Source: Chitinophagaceae bacterium | GTDB taxonomy: Bacteria; Bacteroidota; Bacteroidia; Chitinophagales; UBA10324 | Reading direction: 5' to 3' | NCBI GenBank assembly: GCA_023251195.1 | Contig: JAHEZG010000235.1 | Location: 1 to 6,322, forward strand | Length of the DNA: 6,322 nt | Shown: positions 1 to 6,085 of the stretch, piece after piece | Numbering within the stretch: position 1 is the stretch's first letter | How the letters are laid out: every line of letters begins with the position of its first letter | The notes under the pieces: model-generated | Seen by the model: only the letters and a program-made list of their open reading frames with translations | What the model was told of the DNA's origin: nothing | The model's database searches: none | Made by a program: the position numbers and the translations under genes

Positions 1-2317
1 AATTTTTAGGTGCTGAAAAAAAATAATCAGCAAAAGAAATTTCTTTTTCTCCCTGCATTAATATTCCATGCAAAACAATTTCAGTTGAATCATATTTTTT
101 CAGAATGGAATCGAGCGCCATTTGAAAATAAATTTTACTTGACTGTGCCGGAATATCTGCCTCAATATTTTTCTTCCATAAAATAATTCCTGAAAAACTC
201 CATAGCGAAAGTTGCAATTGCGCTGAAGTATTTTTTAATGAGTCGGAAACAATCCAGCACTCAATATCATTTTTGTTTTTCACCATGCTCAATAAATAAG
301 TATTGTATAGCCGGTTGAGTTGGTAGTGAAATGCTTTTTTATTTCCTGCGAAATCAATGCTGCTCCATGATATAGCGGGCCAGCAATCATTCAACTGCCA
401 GTATAAAGTTCCCATACAATAGGGCATCGCACGCCGATGTGCTTCAATGGCAGTGCTCATTCCCTCTGCCTGCAACAACTGCGAGAGATAAACATAGTTT
501 TCAAAATTGGTGGTGGTATCAAAATCGCGTTTCAAATAAGTTTGAATGGTTTGAAAACCGGTCGGATGTTTCTGATGAGTTTTTAATGCAGGCGAATACA
601 AATTCAATTCATTCGGTTTTAAATATTGCTGTAAACAATACATGGAAGGAAAAGATTGAAATCCATACTCGCTCACAAACCGCCCCGTGTGATTAATGTA
701 TGAACTGAATGGTTCCATTCCCCACCACACCCCCCAATAATGTACATCGCCTTGCTGCAAACTTTCCTTGTGTCCCCAACCAATGGAAGGAGAGGAGGGC
801 CAGTAAGGAATTGCCGCTGTACTAAATAAATTCCCGGAGATGCCATTCAGTAACCAGTTGAAAATTGATTCATAAGCTTCTTTTATTTTGGCAGAATCCC
901 CCTTAGAATAATTGTATTGTTTTTGCCAGCCCCAATTATTCCATCCTTCCAATATTTCATTATTGCCACACCACAGTGCAAGGCATGGATGAATTTGCAT
1001 TCGTTTTACATTCTCAGAAGCTTCGTCCGATATCCCAAGCATAAAATCTCTATCAGCAGGATACATGGCGCATGCATAAGGGAAATCCTGCCACACCATT
1101 ATCCCGTTTTCATCGCAGTCGTTCAAAAAACTTTCATTCGCATAAGTTCCACCACCCCAAACACGAAGCATGTTCATGTGCGCATTTTTTGCGTCGAGAA
1201 TTAACTGATGATTTTTTTCAATCATAAATCGCTCTCGCATCAATGCATCTGAAGGAATAAAGTTGGCCCCCTTTACAAAAACAGCGACACCATTCAGTTT
1301 AAAATAAAATGATGAACCAATGCTGTCGGGTGTTTGAACCAATTCAATTGTTTTTGCTCCATAGTTTTTCAGAGCTGAAAAAACAATTGCTCCATCCTTG
1401 TTTGTGATTTCAAATTTCAGATGATACAGAAAAGGTTCGCCGTAACCATTGCACCACCACCGTTTCGGATTTTTAATCTGAACATGAAATATTTCAATCC
1501 TGTCGTGTGACAGAAAGGAAGTATCAAGGTAATGTTCGTGTGTGACTGTATCAGTCACAGTAAGATTTAAAATACTCTCCGGGGATCTTTCATCCGACAG
1601 ATCAAAAACGGTTTCATAAAAAAAGGTAGCACTAAGAACGGCGAGCGTATCATCAAGCGAAATTTCTTCGAACCAGAATGGGTAAAAGGAAAAGTTATCT
1701 GAGTAAACCAACTCAATAGGTTTTGTGATTCCGCACGGTAAAAGTTTTGGAGCAAAGTCCCATCCAAATTGAAATGCGGGTTTTCGCGTGAATACATATT
1801 CGCTACCGGGAAAAGTGTATGGATATTGTTTTCTGAATTTGTCAGAAGTTTCCTTCACAGGCAAGAAATCAATGATTAGTTCATTTTCACTTCTGAGAAC
1901 TTTTTTCACATCGAGCTCCCAATTGAGGAAAAAATTGTCTGTACTCCGAAGATATTGACCATTCAAATAAATTTTTGCGTAAGTGTCAAGACCATAAAAT
2001 CTCAATGTGAGAAATGTTTTGTTTAATACATTTTCAGAAATGGAGAAATGAGTTCTGAATTTCCACTCGCGATGTTGCACCCATTCCAAGGAATCTGAAT
2101 TTGAAGATTCATAGGGATAAGGAATAATTTCATTTTTATTCAAGCATGAATAAATATTCAAATCCATACTTGCGGGAAGCCATACAGAATCACTACCTGT
2201 TTTTACATAAAGAAATTCCCAATTATGATTTGATGTGAGTACAATGGAAGAATCCTGCGCTCTTCCCTTCGACAGGCTCAGGGTGACAACAACGAAAATC
2301 AAAATATATTTTTTCAT
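1..2317 (-). CDS. Secreted GH2 exo-beta-mannosidase, C-terminus cut by window edge
   Basis: It should remove terminal beta-linked mannose from manno-oligosaccharides or the Man-beta-1,4-GlcNAc core of N-glycans, probably in the periplasm. I translated it from the ATG at 2317 to base 2: 772 residues with no stop or frameshift. Residues 1-21 form a signal peptide ending in RAQ. A jelly-roll sugar-binding domain follows to about 190 (FGWDFAPKL at 184-192), then an Ig-like domain to about 300 (WWCNGYGEPFLY at 287-298), then a TIM barrel. Barrel landmarks are KGANFIPSDAL (349-359), MNMLRVWGGGTY (381-392), WQDF (409-412), WCGNNE with acid/base Glu454, RFVSEYGFQS with nucleophile Glu550, and YWQLNDCWPAISWS (639-652). 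Both catalytic Glu residues are present at the spacing expected of GH2 beta-mannosidases. The family usually runs to about 850 residues, so some 80-100 are missing at the left edge. Its start overlaps the cutC stop. The mannosidase call is firm; the natural substrate is inferred. Confidence 0.93.
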   Translation of the reverse strand, partial: MKKYILIFVVVTLSLSKGRAQDSSIVLTSNHNWEFLYVKTGSDSVWLPASMDLNIYSCLNKNEIIPYPYESSNSDSLEWVQHREWKFRTHFSISENVLNKTFLTLRFYGLDTYAKIYLNGQYLRSTDNFFLNWELDVKKVLRSENELIIDFLPVKETSDKFRKQYPYTFPGSEYVFTRKPAFQFGWDFAPKLLPCGITKPIELVYSDNFSFYPFWFEEISLDDTLAVLSATFFYETVFDLSDERSPESILNLTVTDTVTHEHYLDTSFLSHDRIEIFHVQIKNPKRWWCNGYGEPFLYHLKFEITNKDGAIVFSALKNYGAKTIELVQTPDSIGSSFYFKLNGVAVFVKGANFIPSDALMRERFMIEKNHQLILDAKNAHMNMLRVWGGGTYANESFLNDCDENGIMVWQDFPYACAMYPADRDFMLGISDEASENVKRMQIHPCLALWCGNNEILEGWNNWGWQKQYNYSKGDSAKIKEAYESIFNWLLNGISGNLFSTAAIPYWPSSPSIGWGHKESLQQGDVHYWGVWWGMEPFSSYINHTGRFVSEYGFQSFPSMYCLQQYLKPNELNLYSPALKTHQKHPTGFQTIQTYLKRDFDTTTNFENYVYLSQLLQAEGMSTAIEAHRRAMPYCMGTLYWQLNDCWPAISWSSIDFAGNKKAFHYQLNRLYNTYLLSMVKNKNDIECWIVSDSLKNTSAQLQLSLWSFSGIILWKKNIEADIPAQSSKIYFQMALDSILKKYDSTEIVLHGILMQGEKEISFADYFFSAPKN
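1541..1559. repeat. Perfect 8-bp inverted repeat with 3-nt loop inside the GH2 gene
   Basis: TGTGACTG and CAGTCACA flank a TAT loop, giving a compact hairpin on either strand. It lies in the Ig-like domain part of the beta-mannosidase gene and encodes the low-complexity stretch TVTDTVTH. There is no T-tract, so it is not a terminator. It may be chance, or a weak mRNA structure. Confidence 0.55.
2265..2288. repeat. Widespread short repeat (CCCTTCGACAGGCTCAGGG core) within the signal peptide
   Basis: The 24-nt stretch beginning CCCTTCGACAGGCTCAGGG and ending TGACA matches, from memory, a short dispersed repeat seen many times in Bacteroidetes and other bacterial genomes, often translated as VTLSLSKG. 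Here it is read on the minus strand as residues 11-18 of the beta-mannosidase precursor, in frame, and supplies the end of the hydrophobic core and the c-region of the signal peptide. Its ends (CCCT/AGGG) are self-complementary. It is the only copy in the window. It is more GC-rich than its surroundings. Confidence 0.72.
2314..2317 (-). promoter_or_regulatory. ATGA stop-start overlap of cutC and beta-mannosidase genes
   Basis: The TGA stop of cutC (2316-2314) and the ATG start of the beta-mannosidase (2317-2315) share two bases. Such junctions commonly allow terminating ribosomes to restart on the next gene. This supports the chosen beta-mannosidase start and a shared mRNA. Confidence 0.85.
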
Positions 2318-3036
2318 TGTACAAATGCTTCTCTTGCCAATTGAACTAAATGAGTTGCGCGTTCCAAATCAGTTTGTGAAGTGGTTTGCCTGACTTCCCT
2401 GTCGTAATATGATTTGATAATTGCTGTTGCTGAGAAATGAACTTCACGAATACCGGTTTCGCGAATGAGCGGTTGAATATTATTTTCATCAACACCACCA
2501 CCTGATATTATACTTATTTCAGGGGCAGCTGAATTTACAAACTCTTTTATAAATCTTATTCCATTGTAAGCAACGGCGCTTCCGCCGGATGTTAAAATTC
2601 GTTTGCAACCAATTGCTTTCAAAATCTGAATGGTCATTACCGGGTCAGGCACTACATCAAATGCACGATGAAAAGTAAAATCCAATGGGGCAGCAGCATG
2701 CATTAGCAATTGTGTTTTCTCTCGGTTAATGGATGAATCATCATTCAATACGCCACTAACAATACCATTCACACCACTTTGTTTGCACCATTCAATATCG
2801 CGCAGCATCACTTTAAATTCTGCATCAGTATAACAAAAATCGCCTCCACGCGGACGAATTAAAACATAAACAGGAATTTGTAATAGCGCTACTACTTCTT
2901 CAATCATTCCAATAGAAGGAGTCATGCCGCCTTCCATTAATCCGGTACACAATTCTATTCTATCAGCTCCGGCAAGTTGTGCGTTCAATGCTGATTGTAA
3001 TGAGTTGCAACAGATTTCAATGATTGATTTTGACAT
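2314..3036 (-). CDS. cutC: CutC family TIM-barrel protein
   Basis: A 240-residue cytoplasmic protein, close in length to E. coli CutC (248). Family motifs in order are EICCNS (7-12), GADRIELC (23-30), EGGMTPS (35-41), the signature IRPRGGDFCY (60-69), GVLNDD (95-100), TFHRAFD (121-127), then LTSGG, ISGGGV and EVHFSA near the C-terminus. E. coli CutC was linked to copper tolerance, but that role is disputed and no catalytic activity is settled; the fold is enzyme-like. The frame stays open upstream to an ATG at 3108, but I chose the ATG at 3036. Homology begins there, and the 24 extra residues (MFYVLLYFLF...) would start inside the T-tract of the preceding terminator. No Shine-Dalgarno or clear promoter is visible before it. 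It overlaps the beta-mannosidase gene, so a role in sugar catabolism is a reasonable inference. Confidence 0.93.
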   Translation of the reverse strand: MSKSIIEICCNSLQSALNAQLAGADRIELCTGLMEGGMTPSIGMIEEVVALLQIPVYVLIRPRGGDFCYTDAEFKVMLRDIEWCKQSGVNGIVSGVLNDDSSINREKTQLLMHAAAPLDFTFHRAFDVVPDPVMTIQILKAIGCKRILTSGGSAVAYNGIRFIKEFVNSAAPEISIISGGGVDENNIQPLIRETGIREVHFSATAIIKSYYDREVRQTTSQTDLERATHLVQLAREAFVQ

Positions 3037-3106
3037 GAGGTGAAAAGTAGAAATAATATATTGAATCGGACAAATTTTGAATAAGAAATACAACAATACA
3101 TAAAAC

Positions 3107-3140
3107 AAAAAACCCCCACCGGAATCCGGTGAGGGTTTTT
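3107..3140 (-). terminator. Rho-independent terminator after the Met-rich lipoprotein gene
   Basis: Read on the minus strand, AAAAACCC, then CACCGG, a 3-nt loop (ATT), CCGGTG and GGGTTTTTT form a long GC-centred stem with one A·C mismatch, ending in a T-run. It lies about 21 nt past the lipoprotein stop codon and separates that gene from cutC. The flanking A and T runs mean it could also work on the plus strand, although no plus-strand gene is seen. Confidence 0.88.
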
Positions 3141-3161
3141 AAAAAAAATATTTTTAAAAAA

Positions 3162-3680
3162 TTATTTCTTTTCGCCTTCTTCAGCAGCGAACATGATTTT
3201 TGTTGAGTCTCTTGAAGTAGATAAAGTCATTGCAGTGGCAGTTAACTCATCAATGTTCAAAGTATCAGTTTTACCTTTTGAATCAGTGGTCATTAACAAT
3301 TTACCGGCCTCATCCATTGCATAAGTTCCTTCATCTTCAGTTCCGCTCATGTTTTGTTTGTACTTACCGTCTTTAGTGAATTCAATCCAGCCATCAGCTT
3401 TCATTTTATCCATCATTTGAGTCATCATGGCTTTTTGAGATTCCATCATATCTTTTTGACCTTTGAATTCTTTCATTTTGGTTGTGTCAGTACAGTTTTT
3501 CATGCTGTCGTCCATAGCCATGCATTTAGCATCAGTTTCAGCCATCATGCGGTCCATTTGCGGGCTCTGCATTCCTGAGAATTTCCACTTGTGCACGATT
3601 TGGTCTTTTGAACCTCCTGAACATGCAGCGAGGAAAGAGATTGCGGCAAAAGCCACGATGAACATTGCGTTCTTTTTCAT
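3162..3680 (-). CDS. Methionine-rich small lipoprotein, lipocalin-like C-terminal half
   Basis: A 172-residue precursor of unknown function. MKKNAMFIVAFAAISFLAAC is a lipoprotein signal with lipobox LAAC, so Cys20 should be lipidated. Residue +2 is Ser, and the protein probably sits in the outer membrane. After the KWKFSG motif (31-36) comes a helical, charged segment (37-96) with 15 Met in residues 37-93, many as MM pairs or MxxM, plus Cys53 and Cys63. The C-terminal part (98-165) has WIEFTKDGKY, a GTYAMDE turn and a KTDTLNI strand, resembling the small lipocalin-like lipoproteins of Bacteroidetes. It is a paralogue of the next gene upstream. It has its own promoter and terminator, which suggests an independently and perhaps strongly expressed single gene. 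The Met cluster recalls copper-binding proteins, but metal binding is only inferred. Confidence 0.9.
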   Translation of the reverse strand: MKKNAMFIVAFAAISFLAACSGGSKDQIVHKWKFSGMQSPQMDRMMAETDAKCMAMDDSMKNCTDTTKMKEFKGQKDMMESQKAMMTQMMDKMKADGWIEFTKDGKYKQNMSGTEDEGTYAMDEAGKLLMTTDSKGKTDTLNIDELTATAMTLSTSRDSTKIMFAAEEGEKK

Positions 3681-3714
3681 TTTTGTTGTTTGATTAGTTT
3701 TGAATTAGGAGGCG

Positions 3715-3745
3715 CAAAAATAACCGAATAGTCCATTCGACCAAA
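3715..3745 (-). promoter_or_regulatory. Bacteroidetes-type promoter of the Met-rich lipoprotein gene
   Basis: On the minus strand, TTTG (3745-3742) is followed after exactly 19 nt by TATTTTTG (3722-3715). This matches the Bacteroidetes primary-sigma consensus TTTG (-33) and TAnnTTTG (-7) without mismatch. Transcription would begin a few bases downstream, leaving a leader of roughly 25-30 nt before the ATG at 3680. The leader ends in an A-rich stretch with no Shine-Dalgarno motif. Confidence 0.85.
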
Positions 3746-3751
3746 TGTTTG

Positions 3752-3789
3752 TTTCAGCCCTTGATTGAGTCAGTTTATTCGGGCTGAAA
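3752..3789. repeat. 9-bp inverted repeat spanning the stop codon of lipoprotein 2
   Basis: TTTCAGCCC (3752-3760) and GGGCTGAAA (3781-3789) are perfect complements separated by 20 nt. The right arm encodes the FQP near the end of lipoprotein 2, and the stop codon (3777-3775) lies in the loop. No T-run follows, so it is not a standard terminator. It could slow 3' exonucleases, cause weak termination, or be an operator just upstream of the adjoining promoter. Confidence 0.6.
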
Positions 3790-4272
3790 TACGAGATAGG
3801 TAGTTGAATCAAAAGCAAGAATAAGATTGCCACCTGCTTTAAATTCTTTAATGATTAATGTATCGGATTTATCTTTTTGGGATGGATGGAAATATATAAA
3901 TTTTTTATCTGAAGATAATTCCCACTTTCCTGTTTCATTGCCGGTAATGTTGCTGTTGTATTCTCCGTTTGATTTTAAATCAAGAAAACTTTCAGTCATT
4001 AATTGTTTAACATTTTTATAAAAAAGATTTAAAGCAAATTCATTTTGCGAAAGTTGATCTTTTAGTCCTGAGAGTTGAGCAGTGTCTGTTAATTTTTCAA
4101 TGCTGTCTTTCAGCATAATTATTTCACTTTGCATTTGTGCGCACAAAGTATCGCGCATCGGATTTACCGATGAAGAGAGTTTCCATTTTTTAGAAATCTC
4201 GGTTTGCATGTTTGTGCAGGATGATAAAGCAAAAAGTAAAAATGATAAAGTATATAGGAGATTTCGGTTCAT
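3775..4272 (-). CDS. Small lipoprotein, paralogue of the Met-rich lipoprotein
   Basis: A 165-residue precursor of unknown function. MNRNLLYTLSFLLFALSSC is a lipoprotein signal with lipobox LSSC, and Cys19 is the lipid site. The mature part aligns by eye with the neighbouring lipoprotein over its whole length: KWKLS against KWKFS, a charged helical middle (TDTAQLSGLKDQL against TDTTKMKEFKGQK), LDLKSNGEYNSNITG against IEFTKDGKYKQNMSG, and KDKSDTLIIKEF against KGKTDTLNIDEL, ending near DSTT or DSTK. It has only about 5 Met in the mature chain against 20 in the paralogue. It starts 18 nt after the FTCD stop with no space for its own promoter, so co-transcription with FTCD is likely. The start is preceded by AT-rich sequence with no Shine-Dalgarno. 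Confidence 0.9.
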   Translation of the reverse strand: MNRNLLYTLSFLLFALSSCTNMQTEISKKWKLSSSVNPMRDTLCAQMQSEIIMLKDSIEKLTDTAQLSGLKDQLSQNEFALNLFYKNVKQLMTESFLDLKSNGEYNSNITGNETGKWELSSDKKFIYFHPSQKDKSDTLIIKEFKAGGNLILAFDSTTYLVFQPE

Positions 4273-4290
4273 GAGTTTTGGTTGAATTTT

Positions 4291-5976
4291 TTACATTGAT
4301 TTTTCTACGAGTGCAAGAATTTCTGATTCCATTTTTATTGCATCAGCTTTTATTGCATCTGCTTTCTGCAACATATCTTCCTTGAATGCAACATCTTTTA
4401 ATCCGCTGCTATTGATTTTTACATTCAGGTACGAACCAAGAACAGCACTGCGAACAGCAAGCGCACCAACTCCAGCGTCGGATATTGAATTTGGATTTCC
4501 ACTTTCAACCATTGCTTTCAATAGTGGAAAAGCGGATGCAGATAATTGCATCACACGAAACGGAACCTCCATTGCAGTTTTTGTTGCGGATTGAATTGCT
4601 GCACTGCGAATTTTCTTTTCATTATCCGAATTTTTAGGTAACGAAAACGCAATCATTATTTGATTGAAGGCCGCAGTGTCTTGGTCCACTGATTTTAATA
4701 GTTCATCTTTTATTTGTTGGCCTTTCTCCGCCCAATCAGAAAATTCTTTCCATCTATCATCCCAACCTCTTTTGTGTGAGGAGAGATTTGCAACCATTGT
4801 TCCGAGTGAAGCGCCTAATGCCCCCATGTATGCAGAGATAGAACCACCGCCAGGCGCAGGTGATTCAGCAGCAGTTTCATTGGCAAACTCGCGAAGATTC
4901 ATGCGAACTAATTTATCAGTTGATGCATCTTCCAATAAATATTCAATCACTTTTTTCTTTGGTTCAAAAGGAGCGAGTTCATCTAACCCTAAACTTTTCA
5001 CTGCAATTTTTATTAACTCTTCTTCACTCACTCCAACTGACCGTTGTTGTTTATTCAGAAAATATTTTCCTGCATCAGTCAAACTTTTTTTCGGAATAAC
5101 TCCTACTAATTCAGAACCTGTAACTCTTATTCCTCTCTCATCAGCACGCTTACAAACTTCATCGAAAGCAATATGTACAGGCGTGATGTTTATGTTTGTG
5201 AGGTTCATAGAAATTTGCGCAATTCCATATTCTTCAATGAACCATCCGATTGCTTTCACACTCTTTAAAGTTCCCGGAATGGAAACAGCATTTCCGTTTT
5301 CATCTTTTACAATTTCACCGGTAACGGAATCGCCTTTTCGTTTTACTCTTCCGGCTTCGCGTACATCAAATGCAATGCTGTTTGCTCTGCGTGTTGATGT
5401 TGTGTTTAAGTTAATGTTGTAAGCAACTAAAAAATCACGCGCACCAATAACTGTTGCACCACTCTTGATATTAAATTTAGCTTCACCGAAATCTGGTTTC
5501 CATTCCGGTTTTAAAATTTTTTCAGCATACCCTTCATATTCTCCCGCACGAATGGCAGCAAGATTTTTTCTTTCAACGGTAGTTGCTGCTGATTCATATA
5601 AGTAAACAGGAATGCTTAATTCCTTTGCTACACGAGCACCTAACTTTTTTGCATACTCCACTGTTTCTTCCATGGTAATTCCTGCTATGGGAATGAGTGG
5701 ACAAACATCAGTGGCGCCCATGCGCGGATGTTCACCTTTGTGTTTGCGCATGTCAATTAACTCACTTGCTTTTTTTATTCCTTGAAAAGCTGCTTCTATT
5801 ACGGCATATGGATTTCCTACAAGTGTTACTACAGTTCTGTGGGTTGCTTTTCCGGGATCAACATCCAATATCCTAATTCCTTCAACAGATTCAATTGCAT
5901 CAGTAATTTGTTTGATGATATTTAAATCGCGCCCCTCACTGAAATTCGGAACACATTCAATTAATTGTTTGGTCAT
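4291..5976 (-). CDS. ftcD: Bifunctional glutamate formiminotransferase / formimino-THF cyclodeaminase
   Basis: A 561-residue cytoplasmic enzyme of histidine degradation. It moves the formimino group from N-formimino-glutamate to tetrahydrofolate, then releases ammonia to give 5,10-methenyl-THF. Residues 4-172 form the N-terminal transferase subdomain: ECVPNFSEG (7-15), DVDPGKATHRTV (38-49) and KGEHPRMGATDVCP (80-93), whose His83 matches catalytic His82 of the mammalian enzyme. The second transferase subdomain starts at GATVIGARDFL (173-183) and ends near 325. After a linker, the helical cyclodeaminase domain fills about 355-560, with SPAPGGGS (372-379) and a VDQDTAAF motif. Both domains look complete and fused, as in animals (541 residues in human); many bacteria encode them separately. 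No other hut gene is in the window. The start follows an AT-rich leader without Shine-Dalgarno. A small tandem duplication marks the C-terminus. Confidence 0.96.
   Translation of the reverse strand: MTKQLIECVPNFSEGRDLNIIKQITDAIESVEGIRILDVDPGKATHRTVVTLVGNPYAVIEAAFQGIKKASELIDMRKHKGEHPRMGATDVCPLIPIAGITMEETVEYAKKLGARVAKELSIPVYLYESAATTVERKNLAAIRAGEYEGYAEKILKPEWKPDFGEAKFNIKSGATVIGARDFLVAYNINLNTTSTRRANSIAFDVREAGRVKRKGDSVTGEIVKDENGNAVSIPGTLKSVKAIGWFIEEYGIAQISMNLTNINITPVHIAFDEVCKRADERGIRVTGSELVGVIPKKSLTDAGKYFLNKQQRSVGVSEEELIKIAVKSLGLDELAPFEPKKKVIEYLLEDASTDKLVRMNLREFANETAAESPAPGGGSISAYMGALGASLGTMVANLSSHKRGWDDRWKEFSDWAEKGQQIKDELLKSVDQDTAAFNQIMIAFSLPKNSDNEKKIRSAAIQSATKTAMEVPFRVMQLSASAFPLLKAMVESGNPNSISDAGVGALAVRSAVLGSYLNVKINSSGLKDVAFKEDMLQKADAIKADAIKMESEILALVEKSM
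4333..4362. repeat. Tandem 15-bp repeat near the 3' end of the FTCD gene
   Basis: TTTTATTGCATCAGC and TTTTATTGCATCTGC lie head to tail with one mismatch, giving the peptide ADAIKADAIK in the last helix of the cyclodeaminase domain. The repeat keeps the frame and looks like a recent slippage duplication. Confidence 0.75.
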
Positions 5977-6085
5977 GATTTTTATAATGAAGGGGCAAAG
6001 AAAACAATTTTGAATTCAGTGTTCAACCATGAAATTATTCAGCGGGAAAAGCAGTTGCAAATAACGAATCAACTTATAACTTCAG

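Noticed and set aside
439..1204. Plus-strand open frames at 439-696 and 917-1204
   Set aside because: They lie opposite the intact beta-mannosidase gene, whose catalytic motifs are read on the minus strand, and their translations look random.
1567..1797. Minus-strand 76-codon frame
   Set aside because: It is out of frame with, and inside, the continuous GH2 frame that I translated through this stretch; it is no sign of a frameshift.
3037..3106. Promoter of cutC
   Set aside because: The stretch is AT-rich but no TTTG and TAnnTTTG pair with proper spacing was found. The nearest word, AAAATTTG, lacks the TA. Expression may start from a diverged promoter or by read-through.
3037..3108. 24-residue N-terminal extension of CutC starting at the ATG at 3108
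   Set aside because: The start falls in the T-tract of the upstream terminator, the extension has no family homology, and the usual CutC start motif begins at 3036.
4664..5422. 252-codon plus-strand open frame
   Set aside because: It is antisense to the FTCD gene, with a Ser/Phe-rich composition typical of shadow frames and no recognisable motif.
5977..6085. Promoter or terminator between yraN and FTCD
   Set aside because: The best -7-like word on the minus strand is TTTCTTTG (6003-5996), lacking the TA, with no TTTG at the right distance. No stable hairpin with a T-run was seen.
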